DNA of 13,998 nt from DATJZH01 sp035499215 (GTDB taxonomy: Bacteria > Actinomycetota > Actinomycetes > Streptosporangiales > Streptosporangiaceae), in assembly GCA_035499215.1 (NCBI GenBank), contig DATJZH010000404.1:1-13998 (forward strand), written 5' to 3'. Below, piece by piece: positions 1 to 7,733 of this stretch. The notes beneath the pieces were generated by a model. That model searched no databases. It was not told where the DNA came from and was given only the letters and a program-made list of their open reading frames with translations. A program made the position numbers and the translations under genes. Position 1 is the first letter of the stretch; each line of letters begins with the position of its first letter.

Positions 1-237
1 GCTACCCTCGCCTACACCTCGATGCGGCTGCTGCTGTTCATCGCGTCCCTGCTGCTGCTCTACCTGGTCGGCGCCCGCGGGTTCCTCCTTCTCGCGCTGG
101 CGCTTGTGATCAGCGGGATCGTGAGCTTCGTCGTGCTGTCCCGGCAGCGGGACGCCATGTCCGGATCACTCGTCAACTCCGTCCGCGGCTTCCGCACCCG
201 GCTCGACGAGGGCGCCAGGGCCGAGGACGAGGACTGA
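1..237 (+). CDS. DUF4229-like small membrane protein, 5' end outside the window
   Basis: The frame is open from base 1. The residues before the first ATG (ATLAYTS at 1-21) continue the hydrophobic pattern seen in DUF4229 proteins, so the gene probably starts upstream and the ATG at 22 is internal. The visible part has two closely spaced hydrophobic segments, MRLLLFIASLLLLYLVGARG and then LLLALALVISGIVSFVVL, followed by SRQRDAMSGSL and an acidic, charged C-terminus ending EDED. This is the usual DUF4229 plan: two membrane helices, a conserved SxQRD motif and a short cytoplasmic tail. The family has no established function. The gene ends about 70 bases before the convergent stop of the APS kinase gene. 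The family call rests on the SRQRDAMS motif and size and is fairly likely. Confidence 0.72.
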   Translation, partial: ATLAYTSMRLLLFIASLLLLYLVGARGFLLLALALVISGIVSFVVLSRQRDAMSGSLVNSVRGFRTRLDEGARAEDED

Positions 238-239
238 CG

Positions 240-318
240 GCGCAGGCCCAGCCGCCGCCGGGCCGGTCAGCGCCGGGCCCGGCCGCCGCCGGGCTCAGCC
301 GGCGCCGGGCTCAGCCGC
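240..318. repeat. GC-rich repeat and palindrome between convergent genes
   Basis: The short gap between the DUF4229-like gene and the converging APS kinase gene consists of GCCGGGC-type repeats. A 16-base unit, CGCCGGGCTCAGCCGG, occurs at 287-302 and again with one change at 303-318; the second copy covers the kinase stop codon. GCCGGGCCCGGC at 272-283 is a perfect 12-base palindrome. The position between two 3' ends fits a bidirectional transcription-stop or transcript-end hairpin, but there is no T tract, so classical intrinsic termination is not shown. Confidence 0.45.
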
Positions 319-1945
319 CGCCGGCTGCCAGCCAGCCTCCGGAGGTGAGCAGGCCAAGCACCGCCGCGGCGGCCTCCTGCCGGGTCATCGCCGTGGTGTC
401 GATGACCAGATCGGCGTCCTCGGGTTCCTCGTACGGATCAGAAACCCCGGTGAACTGGCTGATCAGGCCCGCTCGCGCCTGGGCGTAGAGGCCCTTGCGG
501 TCACGGGCTTCGCATACCTCGACCGGCGTGGCGACATGAATCAGCAGGAAATCGCCGACCTCCGACACCATCGCCCTGACCTGGGCACGGGCGGCAGCGA
601 ACGGCGCGATAGGCGCGCAGATCGCGATTCCGCCGTGCCGGGCCACTTCAGCGGCGACGAAACCGACCCTGGCAATGTTCAGGTCGCGGTCGGCACGGGA
701 GAAGGTCAGGCCGGCCGAGAGCAGCTGGCGGACCAGATCGCCGTCGAGCAGCGAGACGCGGCGGTCGCCCCGCTCGACCAGCACATCGCGCAGGTCCCTG
801 GCAATCGTGGACTTGCCCGAGCCCGACAGGCCGGTCAGGAACAGGACGAAACCGCGCTCGGAGCGCGGCGGCCGGGCCCGGCGCAGTTCCCTTGCCACGG
901 CGGGCGGCGTGAGCCAGCCGGGAATGTCGGCGCCGGCGTCCAGCAGGTCGCCGAGCTGACCGGCGGACAAGTCTTCCCGTTCGGTGCCGGCCTCGATCAG
1001 GGACAGCGGGCGCCAGACGTCGGCCCGAGGGTCATAGGCCCAGTCGCCGGATGGCAGCAACGGGATCGGCACGCCGGGCAGGGACTCCGCCAGGCTGGCA
1101 TCGGCGCCGAGGGTGGGCGAGGTGTCGGCCATCAGGTGGGTCGCGCCGTACGCCGCCGCCACGATGGCGGCGGCCGCCAGTTCCCTGGCCGGGTCCTGGC
1201 TCGGCCCGGTCCCGCGGCGCGCCAGCGGGACCGGGACGACCATGGTGCCCGATGGCAGGCTCTCCGCCGCGGCGAGCACCGCCCGCACCAGGGCCTCGGG
1301 CCGGGCGACCACCTCAGCCGGGCCGGCGACGAGCGGAAGGAGCAGCAGGCGCGCCTTCAGCTGCCCGGCCGCGTGCCGCAGCTGGCCGATCAGCCTGCTG
1401 TTCAGCGGGCCTCTGGGCGCGAACGCCAGAACCGGGCGGCCGTCGAGCTGCGCCCTGAGTTCCGCCGGGCTCAGCATCAGCCGCCGGAACGAGCCATGCT
1501 CGGGCCTGCGCAGGCCCGCCACCGGGCCGGCCAGCCGGATGAGCCCGGCTGGGTCGCGCCCGTCGCCGTTTCCGCAGGCCGCCGATCTCAGCACGCTGAC
1601 CTGGCCGCGATGCTGGCCCGCCGGGACGGCGGTGCGCTCGGTGATCGTGAGCACAGCCAGCGGGACGCCCTCGGGATCGGCCAGCAGCAGCTGGCGGGCA
1701 TCGCCCGGTACGGCGCTGGCGGGCAGCTCCAGCGTGACGGGGACTGGCCACGGGGTGCCGTCGGCCAGGGTATCGCGGCCAGTGACAGCGTCGACATCGG
1801 CCGCGGACATGAACCCCGCCAGCGGTGCGAGAGCACCGCTGAGCAGCAGCTCGAGATCCCCCAGCTGGCTTTCGCTCAGCACTACCGCGGGCAGCCCGGC
1901 AAAGTCAGCCGGGATCCCCGGCGCCTCAGCAGTAACATCCACCAC
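311..1945 (-). CDS. cysC: Adenylylsulfate (APS) kinase with N-terminal degenerate ATP-sulfurylase-like domain
   Basis: The 544-residue protein has two parts. Residues about 365-535 form a complete APS kinase, which phosphorylates adenylyl sulfate to PAPS in sulfate activation: P-loop GLSGSGKST (372-380), DGD (401-403), the DRDLNIARVG helix, APIAPF (444-449), and RDRKGLYAQARAG with the FTGVSDPYEEPE lid. Residues about 1-345 have the length and layout of an ATP sulfurylase (Sat: PUA-like plus catalytic domain; LSGALAPLAGFMSAADV matches the family). The usual QxRNPxHxxH signature is APRGPLNSRL here (176-185), and the expected GRDHAG loop after YGATHLM reads ADTSPTL. The first half therefore probably cannot make APS. 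The GTG start is supported by GGAGG at 1951-1955, five bases upstream. It lies downstream of, and on the same strand as, the methyltransferase-like gene. Kinase activity is well supported; a regulatory or scaffold role for the N-terminal half is inference. Confidence 0.88.
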   Translation of the reverse strand: MVDVTAEAPGIPADFAGLPAVVLSESQLGDLELLLSGALAPLAGFMSAADVDAVTGRDTLADGTPWPVPVTLELPASAVPGDARQLLLADPEGVPLAVLTITERTAVPAGQHRGQVSVLRSAACGNGDGRDPAGLIRLAGPVAGLRRPEHGSFRRLMLSPAELRAQLDGRPVLAFAPRGPLNSRLIGQLRHAAGQLKARLLLLPLVAGPAEVVARPEALVRAVLAAAESLPSGTMVVPVPLARRGTGPSQDPARELAAAAIVAAAYGATHLMADTSPTLGADASLAESLPGVPIPLLPSGDWAYDPRADVWRPLSLIEAGTEREDLSAGQLGDLLDAGADIPGWLTPPAVARELRRARPPRSERGFVLFLTGLSGSGKSTIARDLRDVLVERGDRRVSLLDGDLVRQLLSAGLTFSRADRDLNIARVGFVAAEVARHGGIAICAPIAPFAAARAQVRAMVSEVGDFLLIHVATPVEVCEARDRKGLYAQARAGLISQFTGVSDPYEEPEDADLVIDTTAMTRQEAAAAVLGLLTSGGWLAAGGG

Positions 1946-1985
1946 CGTGCCCTCCGTCCGCCGGCTGCGCCCGCACCGCGGCGCA

Positions 1986-2019
1986 CCGGTAACGCTCAGA
2001 TACTTCCGGTCACGCTCAG
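1986..2019 (-). promoter_or_regulatory. Two 14-base direct repeats, candidate operator upstream of the APS kinase gene
   Basis: Read on the minus strand, CTGAGCGTGACCGG (2006-2019) and CTGAGCGTTACCGG (1986-1999) differ at one base. Their starts are exactly 20 bases apart, about two turns of the helix, so both copies face the same side of the DNA. They lie 41-74 bases upstream of the GTG start. A weak promoter candidate overlaps them: TTGAGT at 2022-2027 and TATCTG at 1997-2002, with a long 19-base spacer. The arrangement fits tandem binding of a regulator; its identity is unknown. Confidence 0.5.
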
Positions 2020-2130
2020 GAACTCAAGACCGCTAGGCATGCCCGAGGTTACACCGGTGCCCGGGCGCAGGTCATCGCATTGTGGGCCGGAATCGGGGCT
2101 CAGGCGCAGCGCCGCGACCCGGTGCGCTGC

Positions 2131-2979
2131 TCACAGCACGCGGGCGAACCCGCTCTCCGGCTTGCGGATGACATAGCGGAGCTCATCATGGGTCCAGGCC
2201 AGCCTGCCGCCGGAGACCGAAGACACGAACTTGCACGCTGCAAGCAGCCAGGGCGGCCTGTGCTGCGCGGCCGGCCCGCAGGTCAGCCGGCGACAGGCGA
2301 TCACCAGCCCGCGGCGGCCCGCGAACGACTGTATGCCGCCTGCCGCGGCAAGCGGCTCGTAGATAGCCGGATACGGTCCCGGCTCGCCGGGACGCTGCGC
2401 CCGCCAGATCAGCGCGCGCAGCCACCGTGGCAGGACCCGGTCCAGGTAGCCCGCGGCACTCTGGATGTCCGGCAGATGCAGCAGCAGCAGCCCGCCGGGC
2501 TTCAGCGCCTCGACCAGCCGGCTGAGCACGAGCTCGGCGTTGCTGATCCGGGCGAGCAGCATCGAGCACTGGATGATGTCCTGGGACCGGGGCACCAGCG
2601 GCACGCTGCGCAGGTCGCCCAGGGTGCAGCCGGCCAGCTCCGGCCGGGCCCCGACCGCGGCCCGGCACACCGGGGCGTCGTCGTCGATGCGGCTGACGAT
2701 GACCTCGCACCCGCTGGCCCGCAGCGCGGCCAGGTCCAGCTCGCGGCCGGCGGTGGTGCAGCCTGCCTGGAGCACCGCGACTGGCAGCTCGCTGCGCTGC
2801 GCTGCGTAATCGAGGGCGTAGCGGGTGAAGAGCACGGCGTCGTCGCCGTCAGCGGCAGCCACCGCGAGGCTGCCGCTGCCCGGGGGCTGCCGGGTCGCCG
2901 CGCCCGCCCGATGCCGGCCCGGCCGGTCGGGCTCTGCCAGCGCGATGCTGTTCGCGCGCGCCCCGGCCGCTCCGCGCAC
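2131..2979 (-). CDS. Class I SAM-dependent methyltransferase-like protein
   Basis: The protein has a Rossmann methyltransferase pattern. Counted from GTG 2979, a first strand and loop read VLQAGCTTAG (69-78); an acidic stretch SRIDDD follows the second strand; GDLRSVPL (121-128) leads into DIIQCSMLLARI; and LKPGGLLLLHLPD (159-171) is the typical motif near strand 5. Motif I is loose, lacking a full GxGxG, so the substrate cannot be named. The C-terminal third (PRWLRALIWR, then GLVIACRRL) is outside the core fold. The start is uncertain. The longest frame begins at GTG 2997, which lacks a ribosome site, but GTG 2979 has AGGAG eight bases upstream. Later GTG codons at 2862 and 2835 are also possible. 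The gene is divergent from mfd and 185 bases upstream of the APS kinase gene. A small-molecule or lipid/sugar methyltransferase is a guess only. Confidence 0.68.
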   Translation of the reverse strand: MRGAAGARANSIALAEPDRPGRHRAGAATRQPPGSGSLAVAAADGDDAVLFTRYALDYAAQRSELPVAVLQAGCTTAGRELDLAALRASGCEVIVSRIDDDAPVCRAAVGARPELAGCTLGDLRSVPLVPRSQDIIQCSMLLARISNAELVLSRLVEALKPGGLLLLHLPDIQSAAGYLDRVLPRWLRALIWRAQRPGEPGPYPAIYEPLAAAGGIQSFAGRRGLVIACRRLTCGPAAQHRPPWLLAACKFVSSVSGGRLAWTHDELRYVIRKPESGFARVL

Positions 2980-3003
2980 CCCGCGCACTCCTGCCACGGG
3001 GCA

Positions 3004-3039
3004 ATATCGTAGTCCTTCGACTACGCTTAGTCACTGCAC
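3004..3039 (-). promoter_or_regulatory. Candidate promoter with embedded perfect palindrome, upstream of the methyltransferase-like gene
   Basis: On the minus strand GTGACT and TACGAT are separated by 17 bases, a plausible -35/-10 pair, with transcription predicted to begin just before the GTG codons of the methyltransferase-like gene. CGTAGTC (3008-3014), loop CTTC, GACTACG (3019-3025) is a perfect 7-base inverted repeat overlapping the -10 and spacer. It could be an operator or, if transcribed from the mfd side, an RNA hairpin. The promoter call is inference from hexamer resemblance; the palindrome is directly visible. Confidence 0.4.
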
Positions 3040-3202
3040 GACAGGCCGCGTCGGGTCGGATACTGCGGCGGGAAGCTGCCGGCTGGCCGGTAAACTTTGC
3101 GGTGGCCCGCGTTCCTGCGCGCGGCGGCGATACCGGCTCGGCCGGGGCCGATCGGCTCGGCGCGCGGGAGTTCCGTGCTGCTGCTGCCAGACATTGGACA
3201 CC

Positions 3203-6200
3203 ATGAGCCTCTCCGGTATTCTGCCCGCCGTCGCCGACGACCCCCAGCTGAGCCGTGCTCTGGCGCAGGCCGCCCAGCCCGCGATGGGCGGCGCAGACCT
3301 GGTCGGGCCGGCCGCGCTGCGCCCGGTCCTGGCGGCCGTGCTCAGCGGGGCCGCGGGCACCGGTGCCGCGGGCGCCAGTGCCGCCGGCGGCAGGTTCGTC
3401 CTTGCCGTCACCGCGACCGCGCGCGAGGCCGAGGACCTGACGGATGCGCTCAGGTCTCTGCTCGGGGAGTCGGCAGCCGCGTATTTCCCGCCCTGGGAGA
3501 CGCTGCCGCACGAGCGGCTGTCGCCGCGCGCGGACACATCAGGCCGGCGGCTCGCCGTTTTGCGCCGGCTGGCCCACCCCGAACCCGCCGATCCCCGGTC
3601 GGGACCGCTCCGGGTGGTCGCCACCCCGGTGCGCAGCGTGCTGCAGCCACTTGTCGGCGGCCTGGGCGAGCTGGAGCCCGTGGCGCTGGCGGCGGGCCGC
3701 AGCGCCGACCTCGAGGAGGTGCTCACCCGGCTGGTGGAGATCGGCTACGCCAGGGTCGAGCTGATCGGCCACCGAGGCGAGGTAGCTGTCCGCGGCGGCA
3801 TCCTCGACGTCTTCCCGCCTACCGACGAGCACCCGGTGCGGATCGAGTTCTGGGGCGACACGGTGGAGGAGATCCGTTCCTTCAGGGTGGCCGACCAGCG
3901 CAGCCTCGAAACGGTGCCGGCCATGTGGGCCCCGCCGTGCCGGGAGCTGCTGCTCACGCCGGCCGTGCGGGAACGGGCCAAGGAACTGGCAGCCGGCCAC
4001 CCCGGTCTCGCCGACGTCCTCGGCAAGCTGGCAGACGGGATCACCGTCGAGGGCATGGAGGCGTTCGCGCCGGTGCTGGCCGATCGGATGGAGCTGCTGC
4101 TCGACTCGCTGCCGCCCGGCGCCGTCGTCCTGGCCTGCGACCCGGAGCGGATCAGGACACGAGCGGCCGACCTGGTGGCCACCAGCCAGGAGTTCCTCGA
4201 GGCTTCCTGGGTGAACGCCGCCGCTGGCGGCCTTGCCCCCATCGATCTGGGCGCCGCGGCCTTCCGGCCGATCACGGAGGTCCGGGCGGCCGCGGACCGG
4301 CTGTCGATCGGCTGGTGGACGGTTACCCCCTTTTCAGCCGACGATAGCGGCGAAACGGAAGATCCCGCCAGCTCAGCCCCGCAGCCGGCTGAGGACGGCG
4401 CGGACGATGCCGGGCGCCGTTCGTTTCGCCTGGAAGCGAGCCCGGCGCAGGCCTACCGCGGGGATACCGCGAGGGTGCTGACGGACGTCCGCCGGTGGCT
4501 GGCGCGCCAGTGGCGGGTGGTGCTGGTCACCGAGGGCCACGGGCCGGCCCAGCGGCTGGCCGAGCTGCTGCGCGGCGAGGGCCTGGGCGCGAGGGCCGGC
4601 GACCTGGACGGCCCGCCGGAGCCCGGCATCGCCAGCGTGGCAACCGGGATGCTCGGCTGCGGTTTCGCCTGGCCTGCGGTGCGGCTTGCCGTGCTGTCCG
4701 AGGCCGACCTGGCCGGCCAGCGCGCGAGCGGCGCCAGGGAGCTGCGCCGGATGCCGAGCAGGCGGCGCGGCGGCATCGACCCGCTGCAGCTGTCCGCCGG
4801 GGACTACGTGGTGCACGAGCAGCATGGCGTCGGCCGCTATCTGGAGATGACCAGCCGGACCGTGCAGGGCGCGACCAGGGAGTACCTGGTCATCGAGTAC
4901 GCGCCGAGCAAGCGCGGTCATCCGCCGGACCGGCTGTACCTGCCGACCGATCAGCTGGACGAGGTCACCAGGTACTCGGGCGGGGAGGCGCCGGCGCTGC
5001 ACCGGCTCGGCGGCGCCGACTGGGCCAGGACCAAGGGCCGGGCCCGCAAGGCGGTCCGGGAGATCGCGGCCGAGCTGATCCGGCTGTACTCGGCGCGCAC
5101 CGCATCGCCCGGCGTCGCGTTCGGCCCGGATACCCCGTGGCAGCGCGAGCTGGAGGACGCCTTTCCCTATGTGGAGACGCCCGACCAGCTCGCGGCCGTC
5201 GACGAGGTCAAGCGCGACATGCAGAAGCCGATCCCGATGGACCGGCTGATCTGCGGCGACGTCGGCTACGGCAAGACGGAGATCGCTGTGCGGGCGGCGT
5301 TCAAGGCGGTCCAGGACGGCATGCAGGTCGCCGTGCTCGTGCCGACGACGCTGCTGGTCCAGCAGCACATGGCCACGTTCAGCGAACGGTACGCGCCGTT
5401 CCCGGTGACAGTAGCGCCGCTGTCCCGGTTCCAGAGCGGCAGCGAGGCCGCGGCGACCCTGGCCGGCCTCGCCGACGGCACGGTCGACGTGGTGATCGGC
5501 ACCCACCGGCTGCTGTCCCCGGAGACACGCTTCAAGAAGCTGGGCCTGGTGATCGTCGACGAGGAACAGCGGTTCGGCGTCGAGCACAAGGAGTACCTGA
5601 AGCGGATGCGCACGCAGGTCGATGTGCTGTCGATGTCGGCCACCCCGATTCCGCGCACGCTGGAGATGGGCGTGGCCGGGATCCGGGAGATGTCGACGAT
5701 CCTGACGCCGCCCGAGGAACGCCACCCGGTGCTGACCTTTGTCGGGCCGTACGATGAGAAGCAGATCGCGGCGGCGGTCCGGCGCGAGCTGCTGCGCGAC
5801 GGCCAGACCTTCTTCGTGCACAACAGGGTCTCCTCCATCAACAAGGTCGCCGCGCGGCTCGCCGACCTGGTACCCGAGGCCCGGATCGGGGTCGCGCACG
5901 GCCAGATGAACGAGCACATCCTCGAGAAGATCATGGTCGACTTCTGGGATAAGAACTACGACGTGCTGGTGTCGACCACCATCGTCGAGTCCGGCCTGGA
6001 CATCCCGAACGCCAATACCCTCGTCGTGGACCGGGCCGATGCTTACGGGCTGTCGCAGCTGCACCAGTTGCGCGGCCGCGTCGGCCGCAGCAGCGAGCGC
6101 GGCTACGCGTACTTCCTGTTCCCGCCGGAGAAGCCGCTCACCGAGACCGCGCACGAGCGGCTCGCCACCGTGGCCCAGCACACCGAGATGGGCGCCGGCA

Positions 6201-7033
6201 TGTACGTCGCGCTCAAGGACCTGGAGATCCGGGGCGCGGGCAATCTGCTCGGCGGCGAGCAGTCCGGGCACATCGCCGGGGTGGGGTTCGACCTGTACGT
6301 GCGGATGATCGGCGAGGCCGTCCGGGAGATGCGCGGGGACGGCCCGGCCGAGAAGCCGGAGGTCCGGATAGAGCTGCCGGTCGACGCGCACATCCCGCAC
6401 GGGTACGTGCCGGGGGAGCGGCTGCGGCTCGAGGCCTACACGCGGATCGCCGCGATCGACTCGGCGGCTGATATTGCCGCTGTCCGCGACGAGCTGGCTG
6501 ACCGGTACGGCCCGCTGCCCGGGCCGGTGCAGAATCTGCTTGCGGTGGCGCGGCTGCGGGCCGGAGCCCGCCGGGCCGGCCTCACGGACATCACCCAGCA
6601 GGGCAACCACATCAGGTTCTCGCCGGTCGAGCTGCCCGAGTCGCGGCAGGTCCGGGCGCAGCGGCTCTACCCGAGGACGCTCTACAAGCCGGCGGTGCGT
6701 ACGATGCTGGTACCGGTGCCGAAGGCGGTGCCCGGCACGCGCGCAGGGTCAGGGTCGGGCAGCACGCGGGCGGGCACCGGCGGGTCAGTGTCCCTGGGTG
6801 CTCCCTCGCTCCGCGATACCGAGCTGCTGGCCTGGTGCGAAGAGCTCATCGAGGCGCTGCTGGGCGGGACCAGCGCGGCCGGGCAGGCGGCCGCGCAGAA
6901 GCAGGCAGCATCCGGGCCGGACGCTGGTCCGGCGGGAAGGCCGGAAGCTGGCCCGGCGGGAAGGTCAGCATCAGGAAGCTCAGCCGCGAAGAACTCAGCA
7001 TCAGGCCGCTCAGCGGCAGGGAACTCAGCATAG
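3203..7033 (+). CDS. mfd: Transcription-repair coupling factor Mfd
   Basis: Mfd is a DNA translocase that removes stalled RNA polymerase from lesions and recruits UvrA. Starting at ATG 3203 (MSLSGILPAVADDP) gives 1276 residues; the open frame extends to 2825 but that part is arginine-rich and unlike Mfd. The N-terminal UvrB-like region includes FPPWETLPHERLSPR and GGILDVFPPTDEHPVRIEFWGD. The RNA-polymerase-interaction (CarD-like) domain starts at GDYVVHEQHGVGRY (533-546). The translocase has Walker A GDVGYGKT (685-692), DEEQ (786-789), SATPIPRTL, and QLRGRVGR (955-962). The C-terminal TRCF domain begins near residue 1058. A non-conserved acidic linker (about 376-402) and a repetitive Ala/Gly/Ser tail of some 50 residues make it somewhat longer than usual. 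No strong ribosome site precedes the ATG; TAAACT at 3091-3096 is a possible -10. It heads the plus-strand cluster. Confidence 0.97.
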   Translation: MSLSGILPAVADDPQLSRALAQAAQPAMGGADLVGPAALRPVLAAVLSGAAGTGAAGASAAGGRFVLAVTATAREAEDLTDALRSLLGESAAAYFPPWETLPHERLSPRADTSGRRLAVLRRLAHPEPADPRSGPLRVVATPVRSVLQPLVGGLGELEPVALAAGRSADLEEVLTRLVEIGYARVELIGHRGEVAVRGGILDVFPPTDEHPVRIEFWGDTVEEIRSFRVADQRSLETVPAMWAPPCRELLLTPAVRERAKELAAGHPGLADVLGKLADGITVEGMEAFAPVLADRMELLLDSLPPGAVVLACDPERIRTRAADLVATSQEFLEASWVNAAAGGLAPIDLGAAAFRPITEVRAAADRLSIGWWTVTPFSADDSGETEDPASSAPQPAEDGADDAGRRSFRLEASPAQAYRGDTARVLTDVRRWLARQWRVVLVTEGHGPAQRLAELLRGEGLGARAGDLDGPPEPGIASVATGMLGCGFAWPAVRLAVLSEADLAGQRASGARELRRMPSRRRGGIDPLQLSAGDYVVHEQHGVGRYLEMTSRTVQGATREYLVIEYAPSKRGHPPDRLYLPTDQLDEVTRYSGGEAPALHRLGGADWARTKGRARKAVREIAAELIRLYSARTASPGVAFGPDTPWQRELEDAFPYVETPDQLAAVDEVKRDMQKPIPMDRLICGDVGYGKTEIAVRAAFKAVQDGMQVAVLVPTTLLVQQHMATFSERYAPFPVTVAPLSRFQSGSEAAATLAGLADGTVDVVIGTHRLLSPETRFKKLGLVIVDEEQRFGVEHKEYLKRMRTQVDVLSMSATPIPRTLEMGVAGIREMSTILTPPEERHPVLTFVGPYDEKQIAAAVRRELLRDGQTFFVHNRVSSINKVAARLADLVPEARIGVAHGQMNEHILEKIMVDFWDKNYDVLVSTTIVESGLDIPNANTLVVDRADAYGLSQLHQLRGRVGRSSERGYAYFLFPPEKPLTETAHERLATVAQHTEMGAGMYVALKDLEIRGAGNLLGGEQSGHIAGVGFDLYVRMIGEAVREMRGDGPAEKPEVRIELPVDAHIPHGYVPGERLRLEAYTRIAAIDSAADIAAVRDELADRYGPLPGPVQNLLAVARLRAGARRAGLTDITQQGNHIRFSPVELPESRQVRAQRLYPRTLYKPAVRTMLVPVPKAVPGTRAGSGSGSTRAGTGGSVSLGAPSLRDTELLAWCEELIEALLGGTSAAGQAAAQKQAASGPDAGPAGRPEAGPAGRSASGSSAAKNSASGRSAAGNSA
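6920..7030 (+). repeat. Two families of in-frame tandem repeats at the 3' end of mfd
   Basis: A 24-base unit occurs twice (6920-6943 and 6944-6967), encoding the repeated AGPAGR motif. It is followed by a 30-base unit (6965-6994 and 6995-7024) plus six bases of a third copy just before the stop, encoding SASGSSAAKN, SASGRSAAGN and SA. Both unit lengths are multiples of three, so copy changes would not shift the frame. The repeats encode a low-complexity Mfd tail beyond the conserved domains. Confidence 0.8.
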
Positions 7034-7047
7034 GGAGGAACATCGTC

Positions 7048-7725
7048 GTGCCCCGCACCTCGGTGAAGTTGGCCGCCGCCGCGCTCACTGCCGGTGTCGC
7101 GGTATCGGCGTGCGGATCAGTTCAGGTGGGCGCCGCTGCCGTCACCGCCAGCCAGCGGATCTCTTCCGCTACCCTCGCCGCCCAGGTGGCCAACCTCGAC
7201 TCTGCGTACCAGGCGGACCGGCGGAAGCTGCAGATCTCGCTGGCGGCCGCGCAGATGCCGCGCCAGGTACTGAGCTGGCTGCTGCGGTTCCAGGTACGGG
7301 ACAGGCAGGCGCAGCGGGCCGGAATCAGCGTGACCGACGCCGACGTCCAGCGGGCGCTGGCCGCGCTCACCGCGGCGGTCAAGCAGCAGAGCCCGACTGC
7401 CACGCTGCCGGAGGTGGCCGTGGCCAACGGCATCCCGCCTGATCTGCTGCCTGAGCTCGGCAGGTACCAGGCCATCGAGACGGCGCTGCTGAGGCGCCTC
7501 GACGGCGGCAAGACGCCGACGGCAGCTTCCGCGCTGCAAGCGCTGCAGGCGCAGTTCACCAGATCGCAGTGCCTGGCATCCAAGAGCCTCGATATCAAGG
7601 TCAACCCGCAATACGGCGCGCTTGACTACAGCCAGATCACCGTCATCGCGGCGCCGACGACGCTGTCGGCCCCGCCGTCGTCGCCGGCCTCGTCCCCGGC
7701 ACCCCAGCTGAAGCCGTCCTGCTAG
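7048..7725 (+). CDS. SurA N-terminal domain lipoprotein (chaperone-like)
   Basis: GTG 7048 gives a 225-residue protein. GGAGG at 7034-7038, directly after the mfd TAG, is nine bases upstream and settles the start. The N-terminus is a lipoprotein signal: VPRTSVK, a hydrophobic stretch, then VSAC with Cys22 as the predicted lipidated residue, so the product should be anchored outside the membrane. The helical middle (SATLAAQVANLDSAYQADRR, then QVLSWLLRFQVRDRQAQRAG and ISVTDADVQRALAAL) fits the SurA N-terminal chaperone fold. A conserved-looking end, VNPQYGALDYSQITVIA, is followed by a Pro/Ser/Ala tail. There is no parvulin peptidyl-prolyl isomerase domain, so a holdase role without isomerase activity is likely. 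It sits 14 bases after mfd and 8 bases before mazG. The domain family is fairly sure; clients are unknown. Confidence 0.83.
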   Translation: MPRTSVKLAAAALTAGVAVSACGSVQVGAAAVTASQRISSATLAAQVANLDSAYQADRRKLQISLAAAQMPRQVLSWLLRFQVRDRQAQRAGISVTDADVQRALAALTAAVKQQSPTATLPEVAVANGIPPDLLPELGRYQAIETALLRRLDGGKTPTAASALQALQAQFTRSQCLASKSLDIKVNPQYGALDYSQITVIAAPTTLSAPPSSPASSPAPQLKPSC

Positions 7726-7733
7726 GCGCGCCG

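Noticed and set aside
536..2176. Long plus-strand frame opposite the APS kinase gene
   Set aside because: It is an antisense shadow: Gln/Arg/Gly-rich with no family motif, while the minus strand encodes a clear APS kinase.
2825..3202. N-terminal extension of mfd to base 2825
   Set aside because: The added sequence is arginine- and cysteine-rich, overlaps the divergent methyltransferase gene and its promoter region, and is unlike any Mfd.
4373..6610. 745-codon minus-strand frame within mfd
   Set aside because: It is a shadow of the high-GC mfd coding strand, with His/Arg/Leu-biased content and no recognisable domain.
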